This document shows positions 35,122 to 45,611 of a stretch of 64,000 bases of DNA, in pieces (positions within the stretch are counted from its first letter, which is position 1; each line of letters opens with the position of its first letter). The notes below the pieces were generated by a model, which did not search any database, had not been told where the DNA came from, and saw only the letters and a program-made list of their open reading frames with translations. Where the stretch lies: positions 124,001-188,000 of the forward strand of contig NZ_OY762426.1 in the NCBI RefSeq assembly GCF_963665675.1, in the 5' to 3' direction. Origin of the DNA: an uncultured Methanolobus sp. (GTDB lineage: Archaea > Halobacteriota > Methanosarcinia > Methanosarcinales > Methanosarcinaceae). The position numbers and the translations under genes are program-made.

Positions 35122-37737
35122 TTACTCTGCAGATCGGACATCCACAGTCAGCTCTGCACCGTTGCTGTCAACAACCACTGTTGAACCCTCCGGCACTTCA
35201 CCTGCAACAATGAGCTTTGCAATCCTCGTTTCAACCTCGTTCTGAATGACCCTCTTAAGCGGCCTTGCACCGAAGGTTTCACTGTATCCTGCCTTTGAAA
35301 GATATGCCTTTGCAGCATCTGTGAGTTCAAGACTTATACGCTTGTCCTTGAGTCTCTCTACAAGGTCAGTTGCCTTGATGTCAACGATCTTCACAAGTTC
35401 TTCCGGTTTCAGTGCATGGAAGAGAGCAATCTCATCAACACGGTTGAGGAACTCCGGCCTGAAGAACTTTCCAAGCTCAGTCATTGCACGCATCTGCAGT
35501 ATGTTGTAATCAACATCCTGTGCATCCTCATCGGACTTCAGGAGTTCTGTAAGATCACCTGCGAAGATGTTGGATGTCATGATAATCAGCGTGTTCTTGA
35601 AATCCACAGTCCTGCCCTTGGAATCGGTCAGGCGACCATCATCAAGGATCTGCAGCATGACGTTGAACACATCCGGATGTGCCTTTTCGATCTCATCGAA
35701 GAGTACTACGGAATATGGCCTTCTACGTACAGCCTCTGTGAGCTGGCCACCTTCATCGTGCCCGACATAACCAGGCGGTGCACCTATCATCCTTGCAACA
35801 GTGTGCTTTTCCATGTATTCGGACATGTCAATACGCACCATGTTGTTCTCATCGTCGAACAACTCAGCTGCAAGAGCCTTTACAAGCTCGGTCTTACCAA
35901 CGCCTGTCGGACCAAGGAATATGAAACTACCGATCGGACGTCTTGGATCCTTGATACCTGCGTAGTTGCGTATAACCGCATCAGCAACAGCCCTGACAGC
36001 TTCACTCTGGCCAATGATACGGTTGTGAAGGTTATCCTCGAAGTGTACAAGCTTCTCACGTTCGCCTTCCATGAGCTTTGTTACAGGTATGTGAGTCCAC
36101 TGGCTGACTACCTCGGCAATATCCTCTTCTCCTACTTCTTCATTCAGGAGCATATCACCCTGCATTTCCTGAAGCTTCATCTCCTCCTCCTTATATTGAT
36201 GTTCCAGAGGAGTGATTGTCCCATACTTCAGCCTGGAGGCAAGTTCAAGATTGCCTTCGTTCTCAGCAAGTTCATACTGGATCTTTGTTTCCTCAATTTC
36301 CTGCTTCAGAGCATTAAGATTTGCAATGGTTTCCTTTTCACGATCCCATCTCGCCCGTGTGGCATCAGATTCTGCCCTAATGTCTGCAAGTTCCTTCTCA
36401 AGGGTTTCCAGACGCTCCTTTGAAGCAGCATCCTTCTCCTTCTTCAGTGCTTCACGTTCAATTTCAAGTTGCATGATCTTACGGTCTGCCTCATCGAGTT
36501 CTGCTGGCTTGCTGTCAATTGCAGTTCTCTTTTTTGCAGCGGCCTCATCCACAAGGTCGATTGCCTTGTCAGGCAGGAACCTGTCTGCAATATAACGGTC
36601 ACTCATGATGGCAGCAGCAACGAGTGAAGAGTCTTTAAGACGGACACCGTGGTGCACCTCGTACTTTTCCTTCAGTCCACGGAGGATGGATATTGTATCC
36701 TCCACCGTTGGCTGCTCAACAAATACCGGCAGGAACCTGCGTTCAAGTGCAGCATCCTTTTCAATGTACTTACGGTACTCGTCAATGGTTGTTGCACCGA
36801 TACAATGCAATTCACCACGTGCAAGCATTGGCTTCAGGAGGTTTCCTGCATCCATGGCACCTTCAGTTGCACCTGCACCTACAATGGTGTGGATCTCATC
36901 AATGAAGAGGATGATCTGACCCTCGGAATCTGCGACTTCCTTAAGCACAGCCTTGAGTCTCTCCTCAAACTCACCACGGAACTTAGCACCGGCTACCAGT
37001 GCACCCATATCAAGAGCAATGATACGTTTCTCCTTCATTGCGTCAGGTACATCCCTTTTAGCAATACGCTGGGCAAGTGCTTCTACAATTGCAGTCTTAC
37101 CTACACCTGCTTCACCGATGAGTACAGGATTGTTCTTCCTGCGGCGTGAAAGGATCTCAACTGAGTGCCTGATCTCCTGATCTCTTCCAATCACAGGGTC
37201 TAGCTTACCTTGAGCTGCAAGTTCTGTGAAATCAATTCCGTACTTCTTCAGTGGTTCCATTGTGTCTTCGGGATTTTCTGATGTGATTCTCCTATTCCCC
37301 CTTACCTGCTTTATTGTTTCAAGGATTCTGGCACGTGTTACACCCTCACTTGCAAGTATCTTACCACACTGACTGTCCTTTTCTTCAACCATTGCAAGCA
37401 GGAGATGCTCAACACTTACGTATTCATCCTTCATCTTGCCTGCTTCCTGTGAAGCAGCATCAAGGACACGCCTCATGGACTGGGTCATATAGACCTGATC
37501 CCCTCCCGGACCTGAGACCTGTGGAAGGTTTGCAAGCTGGGCTTCAACTTTTTCCTTTACGCGGTCCACCGGCACTTCCATATTCTGAAGTAAGGTTGTT
37601 ACCAGTCCCCCACTCTGCTCCAGCAATGCAAGCAACGTATGCTCGCAATCTATCTGCTGATTTCTGTATCTTGCAGCAATTGTACTTGAACCCTGGATAG
37701 CTTCCTGGGCTTTTTGTGTGAAACGATTAAGATCCAT
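35122..37737 (-). CDS. clpB: ClpB disaggregase (Hsp104 family)
   Basis: 871 residues from ATG 37737 ([15 protein letters not shown]), which has GGGGAG 9 bases upstream; an upstream ATG at 37770 adds 11 residues without a ribosome binding site. The order is Clp N domain (1-140), AAA-1 with Walker A GEAGVGKT (208-215), the long coiled middle domain (about 405-530) and AAA-2 with [15 protein letters not shown]. The middle domain shows it is ClpB, which works with DnaK to resolve aggregates. ClpB is of bacterial type and rare in archaea outside Methanosarcinales; transfer is likely. It stands beside hsp20, groEL and groES. Confidence 0.96.
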   Translation of the reverse strand: MDLNRFTQKAQEAIQGSSTIAARYRNQQIDCEHTLLALLEQSGGLVTTLLQNMEVPVDRVKEKVEAQLANLPQVSGPGGDQVYMTQSMRRVLDAASQEAGKMKDEYVSVEHLLLAMVEEKDSQCGKILASEGVTRARILETIKQVRGNRRITSENPEDTMEPLKKYGIDFTELAAQGKLDPVIGRDQEIRHSVEILSRRRKNNPVLIGEAGVGKTAIVEALAQRIAKRDVPDAMKEKRIIALDMGALVAGAKFRGEFEERLKAVLKEVADSEGQIILFIDEIHTIVGAGATEGAMDAGNLLKPMLARGELHCIGATTIDEYRKYIEKDAALERRFLPVFVEQPTVEDTISILRGLKEKYEVHHGVRLKDSSLVAAAIMSDRYIADRFLPDKAIDLVDEAAAKKRTAIDSKPAELDEADRKIMQLEIEREALKKEKDAASKERLETLEKELADIRAESDATRARWDREKETIANLNALKQEIEETKIQYELAENEGNLELASRLKYGTITPLEHQYKEEEMKLQEMQGDMLLNEEVGEEDIAEVVSQWTHIPVTKLMEGEREKLVHFEDNLHNRIIGQSEAVRAVADAVIRNYAGIKDPRRPIGSFIFLGPTGVGKTELVKALAAELFDDENNMVRIDMSEYMEKHTVARMIGAPPGYVGHDEGGQLTEAVRRRPYSVVLFDEIEKAHPDVFNVMLQILDDGRLTDSKGRTVDFKNTLIIMTSNIFAGDLTELLKSDEDAQDVDYNILQMRAMTELGKFFRPEFLNRVDEIALFHALKPEELVKIVDIKATDLVERLKDKRISLELTDAAKAYLSKAGYSETFGARPLKRVIQNEVETRIAKLIVAGEVPEGSTVVVDSNGAELTVDVRSAE

Positions 37738-37921
37738 AATTATAAACTCCCCGGGATTGACATTTCCCATTTTTATTTTGACTGTTTAACTTAAATCCTT
37801 TTTGATACCTGACACGTTTTTGTGGGTCATGCCTGAACCCGGATAAGCGAAAAATAAACACCTGATAGCAAACGGATATAGCCGCAGCTACTCAGGCATG
37901 GCTACTCATGTATGAACCCGT

Positions 37922-38383
37922 CTATTCGACGAGTATCTTTTTGTTTTCTTCAATCTGCATCTTTGGCAAAGTTACGGAAAGCACCCCGTCCTCAAGTTTT
38001 GCCTTTGCACCTTCAACAGAGACTGTGTTTGGTAAGGCCACAGTTCTTGAAAATGAACTGTAAGTCCGCTCCCTTCTAAGGTAGCCTTCGTCCTTTTCCT
38101 CATTTTCAGAGCTTCTGTTTGCAGATATTGTCAGCATATTGTCACTGACATCAAGGTCAACATCACCTTTCTCCACTCCCGGGAGATCGGTGGTCACAAG
38201 TAATTCGGAACCTTCGTCCTTTACATCCACAAGTGGTGCAAGTATTCCGGCTTCCGACCATCTCTCCCCGAAATTCCTTTCTTTGAACATATTGTTCAGC
38301 ATATCCTGCATCTGCACGATCTCTTCCATTGGATTCCATAATCCTCCCCTTGCAGGTGTCGCTTTTGTCAGACCAAATCTCAT
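37922..38383 (-). CDS. hsp20: Small heat-shock protein, Hsp20/alpha-crystallin family
   Basis: A 153-residue Hsp20 with an alpha-crystallin domain (about 48-140: PLVDVKDEGSELLVTTDLPGVEKGDVDLDVSDNMLTISA) and the C-terminal LSVTLPKMQ motif. AAGGAGTGAT precedes the ATG. An IS66-family element is inserted 32 to 39 bases upstream of the start codon, between the gene and its presumed former promoter. It holds unfolded proteins for refolding by ClpB and GroEL-type machines. Confidence 0.92.
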   Translation of the reverse strand: MRFGLTKATPARGGLWNPMEEIVQMQDMLNNMFKERNFGERWSEAGILAPLVDVKDEGSELLVTTDLPGVEKGDVDLDVSDNMLTISANRSSENEEKDEGYLRRERTYSSFSRTVALPNTVSVEGAKAKLEDGVLSVTLPKMQIEENKKILVE

Positions 38384-38414
38384 ACTATCACTCCTTTTAT
38401 CTCATGGATATTTT

Positions 38415-38422
38415 GTTGTTCT
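38415..38422. repeat. Left copy of IS target-site duplication
   Basis: GTTGTTCT immediately abuts the left inverted repeat of the IS66-type element and is repeated exactly at 40045-40052. An 8-bp duplication is the known length for IS66-family transposition. Confidence 0.9.
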
Positions 38423-40044
38423 GTAACTATTCAGCCTATCTCATTTCCACCAGGCTGCTTTCTCTATTTACGCTCAATTCTGCAATAAATAAACAAGTGG
38501 ATTCCCATTGAATATTTCACTAATCGAGTCTATAACCGATAGAGATTTCTTGTTCACAGTAGAAACGTATCCTCTAATGCGGCAGAAATTTCTAGCCCCT
38601 TGTTCACTACGGAAAGTACCTGATATCTTCTGCTGTACCTTCGTCATTCTGATATCTCTTTCCGCCTGATTGTTATCAAACGAAACGTCCGGGTCGTACA
38701 TAAACCGCAAGATATCCTCCTTAAACCTCATGAACCGATCCAGCAGGTTCTTTGCTGCAGTTTGCTTCTTACGTCCTCGTTTTTTAGACTGCACATCTGA
38801 TTCCGGATCAGGAGGAATTTCGTTCATTCCATAACAGGTAATGTGATCATAATCCTCACTGAACTTTTGAATTAGTTCAGTATCTAAAAGACCATTATCT
38901 ACCTGGTGTTTGATGCACACCAACAGATCACTCATTAGCTTTGGCCACTCTTGATCACTGTTTTCAGCAACTCCGGTTAACTCTCTTAACAGATGTGCAT
39001 TACATAATGAATGCTGGCAATCATATTTGTAGTACGGTTTCCAGAAATCATGTGTTGCAACACCAGTATAACCTGGCAGGATACCCATGGAGTCCATTGC
39101 TTGCGACCCTCTTTTTTTATGTACAAAATAATATGTGAGGTTCTTAGTACCTGCTACATGAAGCCAATTACGGGATGCGTTTATTCTTAAACCTGTTTCA
39201 TCCAGGTTGATAGCATGAGATTGCTTCAGGAGATATCTCACTCCGCTTTCAAATGCTTCAAGTTTATCATAGCAATTGCGTTCGATGTTCACTATTGTAG
39301 CAGGACTGATCCTGCATCCTAAAATATCAGAGAACAATTTGACAACACGCTGATAGGGAAGTAGCTGGTTAGTGTGCAAATAAACTGCAAAGGACCTAAC
39401 TCGATGACCATATTGAGTTGGCTGAGTTACACCATCCGGAAAAACTGCTTTGTTCATATGAGAACATTCAGGACATTTTTTTATCTCACAGCGATGTTCA
39501 ATGCACTTGATGGTTATTAGAGGAATGTCAAAGACCTGTCTTCTTTCATAATCAGGGGACACAGAAACTAACGATCCCCCACACTTGATGCATTTGTCTA
39601 TATGATGAACAACAAGTTCATCCGGTTCATCATTCATTCTCAGTGTAGTACCTGGATGACCATTTTGTCCACCAGCAGATCGATCACTCTTTTTTCTCTG
39701 AGTTTTAACCTTCGGCTTTTTCCGTGCATAAGAATCAGTGGAAGGTGGTTTGCTACTATTGCAACTATTCTTATCAAGCATTTCTTCCAGATGCTTGACA
39801 CGTTCTTCAAGCTGTGCAATTTGGAGAGCTTGTTGTTCGATGATCAGATTTTGTTGTTCAATGATTCCAAGTAACCGAGTTACAAGTTCTATTACTGCTT
39901 CTGGACCAGCTTCATAAACCGCAAGTATTTCTTCTCGTTCCATTCGAATCCCCTCAGATCAACAGAACTTTTATTATCAAAGTTAGAATGAAGTCATAGT
40001 ATATTGATTTTTGCTTTATTGGAGAAGGAGGGCTGAATAGTTAC
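38423..40044 (-). mobile_element. IS66-family insertion sequence (1622 bp)
   Basis: The element has terminal inverted repeats (left GTAACTATTCAGCC, right GGCTGAATAGTTAC) and is bracketed by an exact 8-bp duplication GTTGTTCT. It carries one transposase gene and no tnpA/tnpB accessory ORFs, like the ISBst12-type subgroup of IS66. It sits between hsp20 and groEL with intact ends and an intact transposase, so it may be a recent insertion. Confidence 0.92.
38474..39943 (-). CDS. IS66-family transposase (TnpC-like)
   Basis: 489 residues: an N-terminal leucine-rich coiled coil (about 20-60), NSCNSSKPPSTDSY and a zinc-finger region (CIKCGGSL, CPECSH), then a DDE catalytic core with LDETGLRI (first Asp), ATHDFWKPYYKY (second Asp) and NNQAERDIRM (catalytic Glu). 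All three catalytic residues are present and the frame is uninterrupted, so the enzyme looks intact. GAGGGG precedes the ATG. This is the only coding gene of the element. Confidence 0.95.
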   Translation of the reverse strand: MEREEILAVYEAGPEAVIELVTRLLGIIEQQNLIIEQQALQIAQLEERVKHLEEMLDKNSCNSSKPPSTDSYARKKPKVKTQRKKSDRSAGGQNGHPGTTLRMNDEPDELVVHHIDKCIKCGGSLVSVSPDYERRQVFDIPLITIKCIEHRCEIKKCPECSHMNKAVFPDGVTQPTQYGHRVRSFAVYLHTNQLLPYQRVVKLFSDILGCRISPATIVNIERNCYDKLEAFESGVRYLLKQSHAINLDETGLRINASRNWLHVAGTKNLTYYFVHKKRGSQAMDSMGILPGYTGVATHDFWKPYYKYDCQHSLCNAHLLRELTGVAENSDQEWPKLMSDLLVCIKHQVDNGLLDTELIQKFSEDYDHITCYGMNEIPPDPESDVQSKKRGRKKQTAAKNLLDRFMRFKEDILRFMYDPDVSFDNNQAERDIRMTKVQQKISGTFRSEQGARNFCRIRGYVSTVNKKSLSVIDSISEIFNGNPLVYLLQN

Positions 40045-40052
40045 GTTGTTCT
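40045..40052. repeat. Right copy of IS target-site duplication
   Basis: GTTGTTCT, identical to 38415-38422, directly after the right inverted repeat. Confidence 0.9.
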
Positions 40053-40179
40053 TTGTTCATCAGGCTGTACGATTTTTCATTCATATTTTCGTAAATTTGT
40101 TGTGAATTCGAAATGTCTGTCCTTCACCTCTTGTTTTCTTGTGTGGATATTTGGTGAATAAATAAAGATAAGAGAGCGA

Positions 40180-41799
<1,620 letters not shown>

Positions 41800-41819
41800 T
41801 TAGCTTTCTTTTAGTTTCC

Positions 41820-42095
41820 TTATTCCTCAACTACTGCCAAGACATCCGCAAAATCGATGAACATGTGAGTTTCACCGTCAACATCGATCTCGTCACTCTT
41901 GTAGCCACCGTAGATCACATGATCCCCGGCTTTTAACGGAAGTTCCTTGCCATCCTCATAGGTTCCCACAGCAACTATAATTCCTTCTTTCTTTTCTTCC
42001 TGTGCGGAATCAGGGATGTAAATTCCACTTTCAGTGACTTCTGCCTTTTTGACAGATTTGATTAATACTCTCTCACCAATTGGTCTGATAATCAT
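41820..42095 (-). CDS. groES: GroES co-chaperonin
   Basis: 91 residues from ATG 42095 (MIIRPIGERVLIK), placed by GGAGG 10 bases upstream; an earlier ATG at 42119 would put that ribosome binding site inside the coding region. It carries the mobile loop (AEVTESGIYIPDS) and the KAGDHVIYGGYKSDEI block. First gene of groES-groEL; a TATA box and a perfect palindrome lie directly upstream, and an HTH regulator is divergent. Confidence 0.95.
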   Translation of the reverse strand: MIIRPIGERVLIKSVKKAEVTESGIYIPDSAQEEKKEGIIVAVGTYEDGKELPLKAGDHVIYGGYKSDEIDVDGETHMFIDFADVLAVVEE

Positions 42096-42143
42096 GGTTT
42101 GTTTTCCTCCAATTATCATCTGGCCGGAAAGCTCCGGTCATCT

Positions 42144-42160
42144 GTGCAATTATATTGCAC
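42144..42160. promoter_or_regulatory. Perfect palindrome in groES promoter
   Basis: GTGCAAT-TAT-ATTGCAC, a perfect 7-bp dyad, lies immediately downstream (transcription sense of groES) of the groES TATA box, overlapping the predicted transcription start. A half-site-like TGTGCA is at 42225. Good candidate operator for the divergent winged-helix regulator. Confidence 0.55.
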
Positions 42161-42174
42161 GTCTCATATATAAA
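42161..42174 (-). promoter_or_regulatory. TATA box of groES-groEL
   Basis: GGTTTATATATGAG read on the minus strand, about 70 bases before the groES ATG. Confidence 0.5.
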
Positions 42175-42236
42175 CCTTTTGCAAAAAATAGCTATATTTT
42201 CTGTTTTATCGATATCATTTCAATTTTGTGCAGATA

Positions 42237-42250
42237 AATTTATATATATC
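42237..42250 (+). promoter_or_regulatory. TATA box of the winged-helix regulator
   Basis: AATTTATATATATC lies about 22-25 bases before ATG 42271, and there is no ribosome binding site, so this mRNA is probably leaderless or nearly so. Confidence 0.45.
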
Positions 42251-42270
42251 CTGCAAGATAGAGTAATTAC

Positions 42271-42681
42271 ATGCCACAACAGATAATCCTTGTAAATCTG
42301 GAAAAGCCCAGGGAAAAGAGACTGGAAGAAGATATTCGCTGGTTCTGTAACAGTTTCGGATTATCATCCGGCAGGGATACGGAAAATGTTGCTACACAAA
42401 TAGTTCTTGACCTCCTCCAGCAACTGGCGGAAAGTCAGGAGAAAATATCATCAGACATCATTGCCCAGAGTATCGAGGTCAATCAGTCCAGGGTGAACCA
42501 CCACATCAGAAACCTGATTAACTCAGGCCTGATATACCGGGAGAAAAGAGGACTGTACCTCCGTGGTGGGAGCCTTAAGGCTGCGGTACAGGAAATGAGA
42601 AAAGATTCAGACCGCATATTCCAGGAACTGGAAGAAATAGCCGAAGAAATAGATGAGCAGATGGGGCTGAAAAACAGATAA
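42271..42681 (+). CDS. Winged-helix regulator divergent from groESL
   Basis: A 136-residue protein. Residues about 40-100 form a winged helix (ATQIVLDLLQQLAESQEKISSDIIAQSIEVNQSRVNHHIRNLINSGLIYREKRGLYLRGG), flanked by a basic N-terminus and a C-terminal coiled coil (KDSDRIFQELEEIAEEIDEQMG). It is divergent from groES with a palindrome between the two genes, so control of the chaperonin operon is likely. The exact family (ArsR/MarR-like) is not certain. mRNA probably leaderless. Confidence 0.8.
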   Translation: MPQQIILVNLEKPREKRLEEDIRWFCNSFGLSSGRDTENVATQIVLDLLQQLAESQEKISSDIIAQSIEVNQSRVNHHIRNLINSGLIYREKRGLYLRGGSLKAAVQEMRKDSDRIFQELEEIAEEIDEQMGLKNR

Positions 42682-42728
42682 ACAATTAGTCACCAGTTTG
42701 TTTTAATATTTATTGGTCCTCTAGAAAA

Positions 42729-42936
42729 CCTGTTTATCTGAGTGGCACAAGAGTTGCTCTTTTTTAGCGACATAAAAACAAACTGTAATCTGAAAACAGG
42801 CAACCATCCGCCAAAGGCGGCACATTCCTATGCTGCTACACAGAAGATTATTTCATCCTTTTCAATATTCAGACTGTGACCTGATAAAACTGATCTACTT
42901 AGCTTAAAATTTTGATAGCAGGAATTCTACAGAGCC
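42729..42936 (+). repeat. Intergenic repeat, copy B
   Basis: Core 42729-42853 matches copy A: CCTGTTTATCTGAGTGGCAC, CTCTTTTTT, CTGTAATCTGAAAACA, the perfect hairpin CCGCC-AAA-GGCGG, and TGCTGCTACACAGAAG. The distal motif GCAGGAATTCTACAGAGCC (42918-42936) matches copy A. It lies between two convergent genes. An imperfect inverse of the distal motif, CTCTAGAAAACCTG (42719-42732), lies at the proximal end, suggesting terminal inverted repeats. Confidence 0.7.
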
Positions 42937-42962
42937 GATCTTTTTATTTTAGCATATACAAT

Positions 42963-43793
42963 TCAATGTTTATCATGGACCCAGAAATCACCTTCAATGG
43001 TGTACTCTTTTTTCCATATGGGTACATCTTCTTTTATGCGTTCAAGCGTATCAATAAGTGTCTGGAAAAGCTCCTGCCTGTGAGCAGCAGCCACAACTAT
43101 GTAAACAATATCCTCTCCTGACTTTATAAGTCCTGTTTTGTGGTGGACAAGAACATCAATGACGCTGTTTTTTGATTTCATATCAAGACAGATTTTTTCA
43201 ATAGCCCTGTCGGCAACACCTTCATATTTTTCAAAGTCAATTGCAGTGGTTTCAACGTTGTCATTAATGCGCCTGACAATTCCTGTGAAGGTTGCGATTC
43301 CGCCGGAAAGCCGGATATCAGGATTTGAACGGACTTTTCGGATTAATGAATCAAGAGTTACCCATTCGGGCTGATCAAGAATAAGTTGTACAAGAGCATC
43401 AATATCCCAGTCTCCTTTTTCAGGTAATTGTACAATGATATTCGATACTTCGTCAGACCCATCCGGTTCACCGAGGAATATCTTTGGCAGACCACTGCTT
43501 TTTGCCCCTTCCACAATCGCAAAGTCAACCCCGCTGTTTGCCAGGGAATCGAGGGCATCCTCGAGGGCAGGATTGCGTTTTATTGTCACCAGTTCAGAGT
43601 CCGTTATGGCTGCAACAATGTCTGCACCTGCATCGAAATGCTTGCCTGTATCGGTGTTTTCAGGATTAAAACGATGATGCAGCATCTGTTTTACAGTGCC
43701 GGTGGAACCTTTTTCAGAGAGGGCTTCAACAAGGCGTGTCACCAGTGTAGTCTTACCGGAATTTTTGTAACCGGCAATGCAAATGACTTTCAT
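42963..43793 (-). CDS. MobB-MoaE fusion for molybdopterin cofactor synthesis
   Basis: A 276-residue two-domain protein. Residues 1 to about 140 are MobB, a P-loop GTP-binding protein (GYKNSGKTTL at 8-17) of molybdopterin guanine dinucleotide synthesis. Residues about 145-276 are MoaE, the catalytic subunit of molybdopterin synthase (IATFTGIVRR, HKTGLIKSGEDIVYIVVAAAHRQELFQTL, IPIWKKE-type motif DVPIWKKEYTIEGDFWV). MoaE adds sulphur to precursor Z with MoaD. Methanogens need this cofactor for formylmethanofuran dehydrogenase. The fusion joins early and late steps of one pathway. MoaD is not in this window. Confidence 0.92.
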   Translation of the reverse strand: MKVICIAGYKNSGKTTLVTRLVEALSEKGSTGTVKQMLHHRFNPENTDTGKHFDAGADIVAAITDSELVTIKRNPALEDALDSLANSGVDFAIVEGAKSSGLPKIFLGEPDGSDEVSNIIVQLPEKGDWDIDALVQLILDQPEWVTLDSLIRKVRSNPDIRLSGGIATFTGIVRRINDNVETTAIDFEKYEGVADRAIEKICLDMKSKNSVIDVLVHHKTGLIKSGEDIVYIVVAAAHRQELFQTLIDTLERIKEDVPIWKKEYTIEGDFWVHDKH

Positions 43794-43905
43794 ACTTCAA
43801 TCCTATGATATACATTCTATAAGTATACAGCGAGAATAGCTCCCGGCATAAATCATGTGAATTATTTTTAAATTGGCACAAATTTATAATATAAAAATTA
43901 TGATT

Positions 43906-43919
43906 AATTTATATAATAC
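43906..43919 (+). promoter_or_regulatory. TATA box of radC
   Basis: TTTATATAATACTA lies about 22 bases before ATG 43939, so the mRNA likely starts at or near the start codon. Confidence 0.4.
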
Positions 43920-43938
43920 TATTTTGTATGCATGACAA

Positions 43939-44628
43939 ATGAGTGGCTACAAGATTAGCATCCATGAAATACCGGAATATGACAGGCCTCGTGAAAGGCT
44001 GTTGAAATACGGACCTGAATCCCTGTCTAACGCAGAACTACTGGCAATAATACTCAGGACCGGCTCACAAAAAGAGAATGTAGTCAATATGTGCAGTCGT
44101 ATTTTCTCCGAGTACAACATCAAACAACTTAGTCAGGCAAATATTTCCATGCTGACCCAGATACATGGAATAGGAATTGCTAAAGCAACCCAAATCGCTG
44201 CCGTATTTGAACTTGCACGCAAGCTTGAGGGATATACAGATAATCCTAAAAGAAAAATAAGATCGCCTGCGGATGTTTATTCACTCCTGTACCCACAGAT
44301 GCGTGAACAAAAACGTGAAAGGCTTGTGGCGCTTCTTCTGGACACCAAAAACCATGTCATTCGCGAGGAAATCATATCCATTGGCAGCCTGAATGCAAAT
44401 ATTGTTCATCCAAGAGAGGTTTTTAAGGCGGCACTCATGGAGTCATGTGCCTCTGTTATCCTATCACATAACCACCCATCAGGTGACCCCACACCAAGCA
44501 GAGAAGATATTGCAGTGACCGAAAAACTCGTGGAAGGTGGAAAGTTACTTGGTATCGATGTACTGGATCATGTGGTTATCGGAGATGGAAGGTATGTCAG
44601 TCTGAAGGACGAAGGGTATGTACGATAA
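43939..44628 (+). CDS. radC: RadC-type JAB/MPN-domain protein
   Basis: A 229-residue RadC: an N-terminal helix-hairpin-helix-like domain (about 10-100: ERLLKYGPESLSNAELLAIILRTG, IHGIGIAKATQIAA) and a C-terminal JAMM domain with Glu in the active-site region, HNHPSGD (His177, His179, Asp183-like) and the PTPSREDI continuation. JAMM ligands for a zinc are intact. Despite the name, a DNA-repair role is unproven and RadC-type proteins often associate with accessory genes. Promoter is close to ATG. Confidence 0.92.
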   Translation: MSGYKISIHEIPEYDRPRERLLKYGPESLSNAELLAIILRTGSQKENVVNMCSRIFSEYNIKQLSQANISMLTQIHGIGIAKATQIAAVFELARKLEGYTDNPKRKIRSPADVYSLLYPQMREQKRERLVALLLDTKNHVIREEIISIGSLNANIVHPREVFKAALMESCASVILSHNHPSGDPTPSREDIAVTEKLVEGGKLLGIDVLDHVVIGDGRYVSLKDEGYVR

Positions 44629-44699
44629 ATATCAAACTACTCAGCAGGCTATCCAGGCAAACAAAACATTTAAGGTATTGACTTGCATTTAAGTCCCAA

Positions 44700-45611
44700 A
44701 TGAAAGAGATTGAACTTAGTGACCCCTATATCACTCCATACAGGGGCATATACGCGATATGCGACAATAAAAACGAATATGCCGAGATCATCGAACATTC
44801 GAACTGTTATGGCGGTGCTGCATGGTCAAAGTTCCACTATTCTCACTCACCGCTTATCCTGAACACACGTTCCATAGGGAACATGATTAGATATACTGTA
44901 AAGGCAGGTACTTCCCCTCTTGAACTAAAACCATCCACTGCAGCCGCAGGAATTGAATCTGTGATCGTGGAGGGAGACGAGGTTCACATAACATACGCCG
45001 GACTTGGAGGAGGAGGCGTAGGTGCCACAAAATGCAGGGCATTCGCTGAAGGTGTGCTTCGCTGTAACTACACAGAATCTGGCGGTGGTCGTGCTGCAAA
45101 AGGCACTATCGTAGTTCCAAGAAGAGAAAGAGTGCTCATTGGAATCGATGACACCGACACCAAGGAAGAAGGTGCAACCTGGACGCTTACCCACAATATA
45201 GCTAAAGCTCTAGACTGCAATGAATCTATTTACCTGTCACACTCACTTGTACAGCTTTTCCCGGTATCTGCAAGAACCCAGAACTGTGTTTCCACAGTAC
45301 TTGAATTCGGGTGCGTGGATGAGAATGCAAAACAGGAACTCCTCGAAAGCGTAGAGGCAGCACTCCTGAAATACAGCGTTTCAGATGAGACCGGAATGGT
45401 AGTCATCTCTGAATTTGAAGCAAAGAAAATCAATGAGTACGCCAGCAAATGCCGCAGCGGAGAGCTTACAAAGGAATACGCTTTGCAGTATGCAAAAGAC
45501 AATGGTGTTGATGTATGGCTTGATGGCAATGGTGTCATTGGTGCACTTGCAGCACTGGCATGGTTCGCACAACCAGATGATTCAGTAAAACTAAAGGCTC
45601 AACTTGGATGA
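44700..45611 (+). CDS. Methanogenesis marker protein 11
   Basis: A 303-residue protein of the methanogenesis marker 11 family. Residues about 150-175 (LIGIDDTDTKEEGATWTLTHNIA) match the IDDTDTKE motif that the family shares with archaeal TiaS-like proteins, and a Gly-rich block (YAGLGGGGVGATKCRA) lies before it. The family is found in nearly all methanogens; its role is unknown. There is no clear ribosome binding site, so a leaderless start is possible. Its stop overlaps the ATG of the next gene (ATGA). Confidence 0.88.
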   Translation: MKEIELSDPYITPYRGIYAICDNKNEYAEIIEHSNCYGGAAWSKFHYSHSPLILNTRSIGNMIRYTVKAGTSPLELKPSTAAAGIESVIVEGDEVHITYAGLGGGGVGATKCRAFAEGVLRCNYTESGGGRAAKGTIVVPRRERVLIGIDDTDTKEEGATWTLTHNIAKALDCNESIYLSHSLVQLFPVSARTQNCVSTVLEFGCVDENAKQELLESVEAALLKYSVSDETGMVVISEFEAKKINEYASKCRSGELTKEYALQYAKDNGVDVWLDGNGVIGALAALAWFAQPDDSVKLKAQLG

